A stretch of DNA of 64,000 nucleotides from an uncultured Deefgea sp. (GTDB lineage Bacteria; Pseudomonadota; Gammaproteobacteria; Burkholderiales; Chitinibacteraceae): assembly GCF_947072475.1 (NCBI RefSeq), contig NZ_CAMTIA010000001.1:62001-126000 (forward strand), in the 5' to 3' direction. The notes beneath the pieces are model-generated. The model saw only the letters and a list, made by a program, of their open reading frames with translations. It made no database searches and was not told the origin of the DNA. Below, piece after piece: positions 40,995 through 48,665 of the stretch (the first letter of the stretch is position 1; each line of letters begins with the position of its first letter). The position numbers and the translations under genes are program-made.

Positions 40995-42128
40995 ATGACG
41001 ATTTTAGTAACCGGCGCAGCTGGGTTTATCGGTGGTAATTTTGTTTTAGATTGGCTCGCTGGCTGCGACGAGATGGTGATTAACGTCGATAAGCTGACGT
41101 ATGCCGGTAACCTCGATACCCTCAAAGGGTTAGAAGGCGATACCCGTCATGTGTTTGTTCGTGCCGATATTGGTGATCGGGAAGTTGTTGGCAAATTGCT
41201 CGCTGAATACCAACCCCGCGCAGTGATTAATTTTGCCGCCGAATCGCATGTGGATCGCTCAATTACCGGGCCGGGCGAATTTATTCAAACCAATGTGGTT
41301 GGCACCTTTAATTTATTAGAAAGTGTGCGCGGTTATTGGACTGATTTGGCTGCGGAGCAAAAAGCCGCGTTTCGCTTTTTGCATGTGTCGACTGACGAAG
41401 TTTACGGCACGCTGGCAGCGGATGATCCAGCGTTTAGCGAAACCAAAGCGTTTGAGCCCAATAGCCCGTATTCGGCCAGCAAAGCGGCGTCAGATCATTT
41501 GGTTCGCGCTTGGCATCACACTTATGGCTTGCCGATCTTAACCACCAACTGCTCGAATAATTACGGCCCGTATCATTTCCCAGAAAAACTGATTCCGCTG
41601 GTGATTTTGAATGCACTCGCAGGTAAAGCATTGCCGATTTATGGTGATGGCCAGCAGATTCGCGATTGGTTGTATGTGAAAGATCACTGCTCAGCGATTC
41701 GCCGCGTGCTCGAAGCGGGCAAAGTCGGCGAGACGTATAACGTCGGCGGCTGGAATGAAAAAGCCAATCTGGATGTGGTGCATACGATTTGTGACTTGCT
41801 GGACGAGCTGGCTCCGATAGGGGGTAGGGAGTTGGGAGTAGGGAGTGAAGAGCGGGCAGTAGGGAATCAGCAGACGGGTACTACTCCCCATTCTCTACTC
41901 CCCACTTACCGCAGCCAAATCACCTATGTGACCGATCGCCCTGGGCATGATCGTCGCTACGCCATCGATGCGCGCAAACTCGAGCGCGAACTGGGCTGGA
42001 AACCGGCCGAGACGTTCGAATCGGGCATCCGTAAAACCGTAGAGTGGTATTTGACCAATCAAGACTGGGTGAGCAATGTAACCAGCGGCGCTTATCGTGA
42101 ATGGCTTGATCAACAGTACGGGAAATAA
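40995..42128 (+). CDS. rfbB: dTDP-glucose 4,6-dehydratase
   Basis: 377 residues (E. coli 361). Extended [14 protein letters not shown] at the N-terminus, [21 protein letters not shown], catalytic [22 protein letters not shown], and [12 protein letters not shown]. It oxidises and dehydrates dTDP-glucose, the second step to dTDP-L-rhamnose. Between DLLDEL and [11 protein letters not shown], where E. coli has a short loop, about 30 residues are inserted (from [10 protein letters not shown] to HSLLPT). They are encoded exactly by a GGGGAGT palindromic element (41819-41905) that keeps the frame. The loop is near the surface in known structures, so function may survive. Confidence 0.96.
   Translation: MTILVTGAAGFIGGNFVLDWLAGCDEMVINVDKLTYAGNLDTLKGLEGDTRHVFVRADIGDREVVGKLLAEYQPRAVINFAAESHVDRSITGPGEFIQTNVVGTFNLLESVRGYWTDLAAEQKAAFRFLHVSTDEVYGTLAADDPAFSETKAFEPNSPYSASKAASDHLVRAWHHTYGLPILTTNCSNNYGPYHFPEKLIPLVILNALAGKALPIYGDGQQIRDWLYVKDHCSAIRRVLEAGKVGETYNVGGWNEKANLDVVHTICDLLDELAPIGGRELGVGSEERAVGNQQTGTTPHSLLPTYRSQITYVTDRPGHDRRYAIDARKLERELGWKPAETFESGIRKTVEWYLTNQDWVSNVTSGAYREWLDQQYGK
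41819..41905. repeat. GGGGAGT palindromic element inside rfbB
   Basis: G-rich arm 41819-41846 (AGGGGGTAGGGAGTTGGGAG and on) plus GCAGTAGGGAAT, and C-rich arm 41881-41905 (CTACTCCCCATTCTCTACTC then CCCAC). The insert is in frame and stop-free in the rfbB frame. Confidence 0.85.
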
Positions 42129-42135
42129 TAAAAGC

Positions 42136-42849
42136 ATGGCTTCTTTGGATAAAAAGCTCATTGATGCAGTGGTGGGCATTATTTTACGCCATGCAAAACC
42201 AAGTCGTATCTGGTTATTTGGCTCGCGTGTGGATGGTGAGGCCAAAGCAACGAGTGATTATGACTTTGCATTTGCCGATGCGGATGCCGATTGGGATGTG
42301 CTAACACAAATTCGTAGTGCAGTTGATGAATTGCCGACGTTACTAAAAATAGATGTCGCTAATATTGCACATACCGAGCTACGATTTGCAAATCGAGTAA
42401 AGGAAACCGGTCGCGTTTTATTTAGTGCCAATAAGCAATTACGCGCCGAAGATGGTTTGCTGTATTTTTCTCGCGCATTGGCACGATTGAAGTTAATCCA
42501 GACCGAAAGTGTGCAATTGCGTGCAGAGGGTTTTGGTGATGTTGTGCTTGATTTGAATGTGCAACGATTTGAATTCACATTTGAAATGGCTTGGAAAGCA
42601 TTAAAAAGATATTTAGATTTTGTGGGTATCGATAGCAAAAATCCGCGAGCGATTTTTAAAGATGCTTTCGCACAGGGTTTATTGCAAGATGATGCGCTAT
42701 GGCTTGATATGATTGAAATGCGTAATTTATCGAGTCATGTTTATGACGAACGCGAGGTGTCGGTTTTGCTGGATAAAGTCGATCAATATGTAGCAGGTTT
42801 TATGCAATTAGAAAATAGTTTGCAAATGGCTTTGGATAGTGAACGGTGA
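42136..42849 (+). CDS. Fused MNT nucleotidyltransferase - HEPN-type protein
   Basis: 237 residues. Residues 1-100 are a minimal nucleotidyltransferase (RIWLFGSRVDGEAKATSDYD, the GSx10-DxD active site). Residues 110-237 match the HI0074-type substrate-binding/HEPN helices (FEFTFEMAWKALKRYLDF) with RNLSSHVY, an R-x4-H-x-Y motif. In two-gene MntA/HepT modules the nucleotidyltransferase adds AMP to the Tyr of that motif to silence a HEPN RNase; here both are one chain. The start ATG at 42136 follows the rfbB stop by 7 bases. It has no link to rhamnose synthesis and is probably accessory cargo. The last codons overlap the next repeat arm. Confidence 0.85.
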   Translation: MASLDKKLIDAVVGIILRHAKPSRIWLFGSRVDGEAKATSDYDFAFADADADWDVLTQIRSAVDELPTLLKIDVANIAHTELRFANRVKETGRVLFSANKQLRAEDGLLYFSRALARLKLIQTESVQLRAEGFGDVVLDLNVQRFEFTFEMAWKALKRYLDFVGIDSKNPRAIFKDAFAQGLLQDDALWLDMIEMRNLSSHVYDEREVSVLLDKVDQYVAGFMQLENSLQMALDSER

Positions 42850-43243
42850 GTGGGGAATGGATAAACCGCATAAGCAATTAGAAACATGGCGACAAGCCAT
42901 GCTGTTAGTCAAAACGATCTATGAGTTAACCGCACTATTTCCAAGTGATGAACGTTTTGGCTTGACTAGCCAAATGCGGCGTGCTGCGGTTTCTATCCCA
43001 TCAAACATTGCGGAAGGTGTGGCGCGAGGAACAAGCAAAGAATATTTGCATTTTTTAAACATCGCACGTGGTTCCTTGAGTGAGTTGGATACGCAAGCTG
43101 AAATTGCTTTAATGTTGGGTTATGTTCCTAAGGATTTAGCTCTTTTTGAACAAATGAATTTAGTCGGTCGCTTGTTGAGTGGCTTACATAAAAAAATTGG
43201 ACAAAGCGTATGACCACTCCCCACTCCCCACTCTCCACTCCCC
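42847..43243. mobile_element. GGGGAGT-bounded cassette carrying a four-helix-bundle gene
   Basis: Left arm TGAGTGGGGAATGG (42847-42860) and right arm CCACTCCCCACTCCCCACTC and on (43214-43243) are complementary in type and bracket one gene, 42857-43213. The left arm supplies the gene's ribosome-binding site and its ATG. The right arm begins just after its stop and provides the first codons of rfbD. The rfbB-rfbD gap is otherwise filled only by the MNT-HEPN gene. Target-site copies cannot be defined. Gene-less versions of the same arms occur at 13154, 26201, 33896, 41819 and 43841. Confidence 0.65.
42857..43213 (+). CDS. Four-helix-bundle protein, S23/IVS (Avd-like) family
   Basis: 118 residues. 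HKQLETWRQAMLLVKTIYELT, FGLTSQMRRAAVSIPSNIAEG, LHFLNIARGSLSELDTQ and VGRLLSGLHKK are the four helices of the S23 family, first found as the product of 23S rRNA intervening sequences and related to the Avd accessory protein of diversity-generating retroelements. The middle motif RRAAVSIPSNIAEG is diagnostic. It binds nucleic acid in known relatives. The ATG at 42857 lies in the left repeat arm, with GGTGAG upstream; a GTG at 42839 would add six repeat-encoded residues. The stop overlaps the rfbD start (ATGA). No reverse transcriptase or rRNA is nearby. Confidence 0.88.
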   Translation: MDKPHKQLETWRQAMLLVKTIYELTALFPSDERFGLTSQMRRAAVSIPSNIAEGVARGTSKEYLHFLNIARGSLSELDTQAEIALMLGYVPKDLALFEQMNLVGRLLSGLHKKIGQSV

Positions 43244-44283
43244 GCATTTTACTCACCGGTAAAAACGGCCAAGTTGGCTTTGAGTTGCAGCGTAGCCTTG
43301 CCATGCTCGGTGAGGTGTTTGCGGTAGATCGGGATGATTGCGATTTAGCCAATCCCGATGCGATCCGTGACTTAGTGCAACGCATTCGCCCCGATATCAT
43401 CGTCAATCCTGCCGCGCATACTGCGGTCGATCGCGCCGAATCTGAAATTGAACTAGCGACCTTGCTCAATACCACTGCACCGCAGGTGTTTGCTGAAGAA
43501 GCCGCCAAGCTCGGCGCCTTGCTGGTGCATTATTCAACCGATTATGTATTTGATGGTCGTAAAAACGGTGCGTATTTGGAGGACGACGTAACAAATCCGC
43601 AATCGGTCTACGGCAAAACCAAGTTAGCCGGTGAAGACGCGATTCGCGCTAGTGGTTGCCGGCATTTGATTTTTCGCACCAGCTGGGTGTTTGGCGCGCA
43701 TGGCGCTAATTTTTTAAAAACCATGCTGCGATTGATGCAGCAGCGCGATGCGCTGAGTGTGGTGGCCGATCAGATCGGCGCACCCACCTCAGCCAGCTTA
43801 ATCGCAGATGTAACCGCACATGCGATACGGCAGGTGATGAGGAATGGGGAGTGGGGAGTAGGGAGTAGGGATTTGGATGTTGGGGAAGCAGGTAGTGCCA
43901 TGCACTTACTTCCGAGCGCCGCAATCACGATGGTCGGTCAAAGTAGACTGGCAGGTGGCGAAGATGTGGTTGAGAACTTACTCCCAACTCCCCAATCCCA
44001 ACTCCCTAGCCTCTATGGCACCTATCACCTCGTCGCTTCGGGTGAAACCTCATGGCATGGGTATGCATCGCTAGTTAATGATATTGCTGCACAGCAAGGC
44101 TATACCCTAAAAATTACTAGCGAAGCGATTAAAGCAATCCCCGCTAGCGACTACCCAGTTCCTGCACCACGCCCAGCTAATTCACGCTTGAGTACCCAAA
44201 AATTGCAAAGCACTTTTGGTTTAGTACTACCCGATTGGCAAGTTGGTGTGCAGCAAGTGATGACGCTGATTAAGCAGCCTTAA
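43210..44283 (+). CDS. rfbD: dTDP-4-dehydrorhamnose reductase
   Basis: 357 residues (E. coli 299). ILLTGKNGQVGFELQRSL, VNPAAHTAVDRAE, STDYVFDG, catalytic YGKTK, RTSWVFG and the C-terminal RPANSRL are all intact. It makes dTDP-L-rhamnose with NAD(P)H. Two additions come from repeats: the first 11 residues (MTTPHSPLSTP) are the right arm of the four-helix cassette, and about 55 residues between TAHAIRQVM and GTYHLVASG are encoded by the element at 43841-44009. Both keep the frame. The four-base overlap with the four-helix gene couples translation of a core sugar enzyme to the cassette. Confidence 0.94.
   Translation: MTTPHSPLSTPRILLTGKNGQVGFELQRSLAMLGEVFAVDRDDCDLANPDAIRDLVQRIRPDIIVNPAAHTAVDRAESEIELATLLNTTAPQVFAEEAAKLGALLVHYSTDYVFDGRKNGAYLEDDVTNPQSVYGKTKLAGEDAIRASGCRHLIFRTSWVFGAHGANFLKTMLRLMQQRDALSVVADQIGAPTSASLIADVTAHAIRQVMRNGEWGVGSRDLDVGEAGSAMHLLPSAAITMVGQSRLAGGEDVVENLLPTPQSQLPSLYGTYHLVASGETSWHGYASLVNDIAAQQGYTLKITSEAIKAIPASDYPVPAPRPANSRLSTQKLQSTFGLVLPDWQVGVQQVMTLIKQP
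43841..44009. repeat. GGGGAGT palindromic element inside rfbD
   Basis: G-rich arm 43841-43870 (GGAATGGGGAGTGGGGAGTA and on) and C-rich arm 43981-44009 (CTCCCAACTCCCCAATCCCA and on), 169 bp overall, with a 110-base centre. The whole insert is open in the rfbD frame. Confidence 0.85.
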
Positions 44284-44318
44284 TTTTATTTAAAATTTAA
44301 AGAACATTAGGAATTCTT

Positions 44319-45200
44319 ATGGCAAACCGTAAAGGTATTATTTTAGCCGGTGGCTCAGGTACTCGACTTTATCCCGTCACAATCGCCGTATCGAAGCAAT
44401 TGCTGCCAATTTACGATAAACCGATGATTTATTACCCGCTGAGCACGCTATTGCTCGCGGGTATTCGCGATATTTTAATTATCTCTACCCCACAAGACAC
44501 CCCACGCTTTGAGCAATTGCTCGGTGACGGTAGCCAGTGGGGGATTAAATTGCAATACGCCGTACAGCCTAGCCCCGATGGCCTGGCGCAAGCGTTTATT
44601 ATCGGTGAAGAATTTATTGGCCAAGATAATGTCGCACTGGTATTGGGCGATAATATTTTTTATGGTCATGAATTTGCCGATTTATTAAAAACCGCTGCCG
44701 ATAAAGAAAATGGCGCCAGCGTTTTTGCCTATCACGTGAATGATCCAGAGCGCTATGGCGTCGTCGATTTTGATGCGAATGGCAAAGCGTTATCGATTGA
44801 AGAAAAGCCAGCTAAACCTAAATCGAACTACGCCGTGACGGGTCTATATTTTTACGATAATAGCGTCGTTGAAATTGCCAAAAACATCAAACCATCACTG
44901 CGGGGTGAATTAGAAATTACCGATGTAAACGGTGTATATCTTGCGCAAGGTAAATTGGACGTACAAACGATGGGTCGCGGCTATGCCTGGTTGGATACCG
45001 GTACCCATGAATCTATGCTCGAAGCCAGCCAATTCATCCAAACCATCGAAGCGCGCCAAGGGCTGAAAGTCTGTTGCCCTGAAGAGATTGCCTATCGGCA
45101 AGGGTGGATTGATGCGGAGCAAGTTAAAACTCTTGCCGCTACACTTAAAAAAACGGGTTACGGAAAATATCTTTTGTGCCTGATTCAGGATAGGAAATAA
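44319..45200 (+). CDS. rfbA: Glucose-1-phosphate thymidylyltransferase
   Basis: 293 residues, as in E. coli Rml[68 protein letters not shown] and [14 protein letters not shown] are all present. It makes dTDP-glucose, the first step of the rhamnose pathway. It lies 35 bases after rfbD and 5 before rfbC. No repeat inserts. Confidence 0.98.
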   Translation: MANRKGIILAGGSGTRLYPVTIAVSKQLLPIYDKPMIYYPLSTLLLAGIRDILIISTPQDTPRFEQLLGDGSQWGIKLQYAVQPSPDGLAQAFIIGEEFIGQDNVALVLGDNIFYGHEFADLLKTAADKENGASVFAYHVNDPERYGVVDFDANGKALSIEEKPAKPKSNYAVTGLYFYDNSVVEIAKNIKPSLRGELEITDVNGVYLAQGKLDVQTMGRGYAWLDTGTHESMLEASQFIQTIEARQGLKVCCPEEIAYRQGWIDAEQVKTLAATLKKTGYGKYLLCLIQDRK

Positions 45201-45205
45201 TTAAG

Positions 45206-45748
45206 ATGAAGATACTTGATACATCTATTCCTGAATTAAAAATAATTGTTCCAAACATATTTTATGATAGCCGTGGTTTTTTCTTTGAAAGCTTTAATGT
45301 GCAAACATTCAAAGATCAACTGGGGCAATCTGTTAATTTTGTTCAAGATAATCATTCACATTCGCTGCAAGGGGTTTTGCGTGGATTGCATTACCAGGTT
45401 GGTAGACCGCAATCTAAATTAGTGCGGGTTACACAAGGTGAAGTGTTTGATGTGGCTGTAGATTTAAGAATTGATTCACCTACATTTGGTCAATGGGTTG
45501 GCAGGATTTTATCTGCAGCTAATCATGAGCAATTTTGGATTCCAGAAGGTTTTGCGCATGGATTTTATGTCTTATCGGAAACCGCGGACGTGCACTATAA
45601 AACCACAGATTTTTGGTATCCTGAGGGTGAGAGAACAATTTTATGGAGTGATTCTGATTTGAAGATTGATTGGCCACTTCATGGTAAACCAGTACTTTCT
45701 GAAAAAGATGCAAAGGGAATGTTATTTAAAGACTGTATAGAATTTTAA
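45206..45748 (+). CDS. rfbC: dTDP-4-dehydrorhamnose 3,5-epimerase
   Basis: 180 residues (E. coli 185). DSRGFFFESFN, QDNHSHSLQGVLRGLHYQ with the catalytic His, KLVRVTQGEVFDVAVDLR, PEGFAHGFYVLSE and the DPDLKI-like DSDLKIDWP. It epimerises C3 and C5 of the keto-sugar. From here the base composition turns markedly T-rich and stays so through wzx and wzy, suggesting that rfbC belongs to the imported part of the locus. Confidence 0.97.
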   Translation: MKILDTSIPELKIIVPNIFYDSRGFFFESFNVQTFKDQLGQSVNFVQDNHSHSLQGVLRGLHYQVGRPQSKLVRVTQGEVFDVAVDLRIDSPTFGQWVGRILSAANHEQFWIPEGFAHGFYVLSETADVHYKTTDFWYPEGERTILWSDSDLKIDWPLHGKPVLSEKDAKGMLFKDCIEF

Positions 45749-45833
45749 TTTTATTATGGAAATAGCCTTATGCTAGAGTCATTATTGTGATATGGGCTAT
45801 GTTTAGTTTGGTTTTTTAAATACTGTGGGTTGT

Positions 45834-47246
45834 ATGCCAAGCATTAAGAAAATTTTTTTTATGTATGGCGTGAATGGTGCTGGCTTTTTATTCGCACTTG
45901 CATTAATTCCAATTGTCACTTTAAGTTTTGGTGTCGAAGGTTATGGGGCTTATTCTGTTTATGTAATTCTTTCTAGTTTTCTTGTTTTTTTAGACTCTAC
46001 AATTTCTCGAGTTTTTGTGGCTGAGCTGTTAAGTGATAAATGGTCTGAATGTAATGTTCCGAAGTGCATTGAGGGTGCTTACATTTGTATTTTTTTATGT
46101 CTTTTACTTCTTTTACCATTTTTAGTGTACTTGTTCGGAATGGTTTTTCCCGTTGTTATTTCTTCAAGGGACTTGACAGTAGTTGTTCTGCTTGCTGTCT
46201 TTCTTGAGTATATTTTTTCGTTACCAATTTCATATCTTCAGGTTTTAAATGTAGCAAATAAGAAGCATGAATGCTATTCAATAGTTCAATTTTTTTCTAA
46301 TTTTAGTAGGTTTCTGTTTGTAGCTTTTGGGGCAGCTTTTTTGGGTGATATTTTCTATGTTTTCGTTCTTATTATAGTTAGGAAAGCTATTGATATTGCT
46401 TTTTGTTTTAGATATTCGCGTGGTGTGTATAAGTTAGGTGTTCCCTCTTTTAATGTGGTTTTTTTTCGTACATCGTTTTCGAGTTTTCGTCCATTAGTTG
46501 CTACAGTTAGTCTTCAGGTTTTGTTGACGGAAATGTTTTCTATTTACCTTAACAAAGTTTATGGTACGGAGATTTTTGGGCGGTATCGTCTTATTTATGA
46601 TCTAGTTAACAAGATTTGGTTTATTTCAACACTTTATCCTGTTTTTGTATTTCCTCGTCTTTGTGAGTTATGGCGGGAAAAAACCGCTGGAGTCAAGAAA
46701 TTAGTTGAGATATATTCTCCTGTTGTTTTGATTAGTGCCTATTTTTATTCTTTTTTTTGCCTGACTGTATTCTTATTGTTGTCCGTGTTGATTTATTCTA
46801 AGTATCTCGATGTTAGTTTGTATTATGTATTTGGTGTCGTTTTTGGCGTTTCTGTTTCTGCGCACAATAAGCTCCTATTTGAATTTGCTCAGGCAACTGG
46901 GGGTGCAGTTAAATTATTTAGAGCTACTTTTGTAATTGTGGTTTTTTCTGGGCTTTTATTGTATTTTTTTCGTGGTGTTTGGTTGGTTGGGTTTGTCTGG
47001 GTTGCTTCACAGTTTACGCTTATGTTGGTTCTTGAATGGTTGATTGCAAAACAGCTTAATGTTATATTTGTTGTTGGTATTAATAGGTATCTATTATTTT
47101 CACTGCTGGCCGCGCTTTATGTAATGGTATACTTTATTCACGTATTTTTTTATTTCTCCTTAATTATAATATGTTTAACCGTGATTTTATTGTTAATTAT
47201 TCGCCAGTTGAGAGTGGTAAAATATGCTAACTTATTTAAGTTCTAA
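45834..47246 (+). CDS. wzx: Polysaccharide flippase, Wzx type
   Basis: 470 residues, almost wholly hydrophobic with about 12 predicted TM helices, in the MATE/PST arrangement: a first helix GVNGAGFLFALALIPIVTLSFGVEGYGAYSVYVIL typical of PST flippases, polar loops with Arg/Lys, and a late EWLIAKQ. It would flip lipid-linked repeat units across the inner membrane. The ATG at 45834 follows a GTGGG; a GTG at 45825 is in frame. Codons are extremely T-rich (runs of TTT), unlike the neighbouring core genes. It overlaps wzy by 23 bases. The symbol rests on topology and context. Confidence 0.8.
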   Translation: MPSIKKIFFMYGVNGAGFLFALALIPIVTLSFGVEGYGAYSVYVILSSFLVFLDSTISRVFVAELLSDKWSECNVPKCIEGAYICIFLCLLLLLPFLVYLFGMVFPVVISSRDLTVVVLLAVFLEYIFSLPISYLQVLNVANKKHECYSIVQFFSNFSRFLFVAFGAAFLGDIFYVFVLIIVRKAIDIAFCFRYSRGVYKLGVPSFNVVFFRTSFSSFRPLVATVSLQVLLTEMFSIYLNKVYGTEIFGRYRLIYDLVNKIWFISTLYPVFVFPRLCELWREKTAGVKKLVEIYSPVVLISAYFYSFFCLTVFLLLSVLIYSKYLDVSLYYVFGVVFGVSVSAHNKLLFEFAQATGGAVKLFRATFVIVVFSGLLLYFFRGVWLVGFVWVASQFTLMLVLEWLIAKQLNVIFVVGINRYLLFSLLAALYVMVYFIHVFFYFSLIIICLTVILLLIIRQLRVVKYANLFKF

Positions 47247-48660
47247 TCGATTTTTTGGTATTGTATTTTTTTTAGTTTTGTTTTTTTCGAGTGCAACTAG
47301 CCTTAGGTTTTTTGGATCAGTTGGTGTTTCGGAGCTTGGATTGTTTGTGCTAATTTTTGGGTTGTTTTTTACAAACTCAATTTTTTTAGTAAAGAACCGA
47401 CTTGCTTGGTTAGGTCTAGGTTTATTTTTTATTTCTGGATTGCTTGGTTATTTTTTTCATGAAGAGAAAAGTGCAGGTCTTTTACATACTTCACTTGCAT
47501 ACTTCTATGTTGTGGTTTTTGTTTTTGTAAGTTATTTTTATTTGGTAAAAGCTTATGGGCATGACGGCGGCTATATAGTATTTCAACGACATGTTAAAAA
47601 ATTTGTCGAGTTTTCTGTGCTTTTGTATTTATTTGGTTTTTTTATTTTTTTCTTTGATGTCACGCCCTTATTGTCATTGTTTAAGGTCAACTTAGATTTT
47701 CCAGCTAGGTTTTCTGCATGGTCAACCAATCCAAATCAATTGGCTTTGTATCTTGCTCCAATACCTTTTCTTTATTTATGGTCAATACGTGATGATTCTT
47801 GGGGGCTGTTTCGCTGTTTTGTTATGGTATTGATTTTCTTTCTGTTTTTTGTTATGGCATTGTATGTGAGAAGTGACGCCTTGTTTTTTGCTTGGGTTTT
47901 TGTATTTATAGCCGTTAATTTTTTACTATTATTCCTGGTGCCGACTTCTTCAAATAGGTCTTTTTCGTTGCTATTTATGGCCGCTCTTTTTGCATTATGG
48001 GCTTTTAAGTGGCTAACAATGTATGGTGGAGGAGACGTTGTTGTTAAATATAGAGCGCAAGTGATTGAGCAGACTGAAAGCGTTGTTGTTGCTGTAAATG
48101 ATATGCAAACGAGTATTAGCACGTTTATTTATACTTCCTTTGTATCTAGTACTACTCCAAGTTTCACTGGCAGTGCAAGTACCAATACCAGTGCAAGTAC
48201 CAATACCAGTGTGACTGTAAAACCGATAACTGAAAAACTAGCCGTATCCATTGAGTCTGACACGGATATGGGGGTCGGCATGGATAAAAATAAAACGGGG
48301 GTCCGAAAGCAACTTTGGCAAAATGCGTTTCATGTCTGGCTGAAGGCTCCTATGTTTGGGCAGGGACCAGGGGCTTTTTCATATTTGGATGACCCAAAAG
48401 TTAAGCATGAGGCACATAATCTCTGGTTGGACTTATTGACACAGGTTGGAATTGTTGGGGTAATTCCATTTGCTTTGTTTGTAATGTTTCTTGCTTATAG
48501 AGCATTACAAACCAGAAACTGGTACGCACTAGCCGCATTATGTTCGATTGGTATTTTCTCCATGGCTCATTTTGTATTCCGTATGCCAATTTTCTGGTTT
48601 TATTTAATTGTTGTATACTTCATGACTCAAAAAACAGAAATTCATAAAGCTCAGGAATAA
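47224..48660 (+). CDS. wzy: O-antigen polymerase/ligase family protein, Wzy type
   Basis: 478 residues with about 11 TM helices and a large periplasmic loop. The loop carries the O-antigen-ligase family motif region (GQGPGAFSYLDD...HEAHNLWLDLLTQVGIVG), including the catalytic-type GxG and H-N-x2-L-x3. Wzy polymerises units flipped by Wzx; a WaaL ligase cannot be excluded from sequence alone. Within the loop, two 18-base direct repeats (48172-48207) give a Thr/Ser/Asn-rich stretch (SASTNTSASTNTS). T-rich like wzx. Confidence 0.78.
   Translation: MLTYLSSNRFFGIVFFLVLFFSSATSLRFFGSVGVSELGLFVLIFGLFFTNSIFLVKNRLAWLGLGLFFISGLLGYFFHEEKSAGLLHTSLAYFYVVVFVFVSYFYLVKAYGHDGGYIVFQRHVKKFVEFSVLLYLFGFFIFFFDVTPLLSLFKVNLDFPARFSAWSTNPNQLALYLAPIPFLYLWSIRDDSWGLFRCFVMVLIFFLFFVMALYVRSDALFFAWVFVFIAVNFLLLFLVPTSSNRSFSLLFMAALFALWAFKWLTMYGGGDVVVKYRAQVIEQTESVVVAVNDMQTSISTFIYTSFVSSTTPSFTGSASTNTSASTNTSVTVKPITEKLAVSIESDTDMGVGMDKNKTGVRKQLWQNAFHVWLKAPMFGQGPGAFSYLDDPKVKHEAHNLWLDLLTQVGIVGVIPFALFVMFLAYRALQTRNWYALAALCSIGIFSMAHFVFRMPIFWFYLIVVYFMTQKTEIHKAQE
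48172..48207 (+). repeat. 18-base tandem repeat within wzy
   Basis: AGTGCAAGTACCAATACC occurs twice in a row, encoding SASTNT twice. In frame; a site of possible length variation in a periplasmic loop. Confidence 0.75.
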
Positions 48661-48665
48661 TAAAC

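Noticed and set aside
42857-43213. Diversity-generating retroelement (because of the Avd-like four-helix protein)
   Set aside because: No reverse transcriptase, template repeat or variable target gene nearby; only the accessory-type fold is shared.
47224-48660. Calling this gene waaL (ligase) instead of wzy
   Set aside because: The two share a domain; cluster position beside wzx favours the polymerase, but sequence alone cannot decide.
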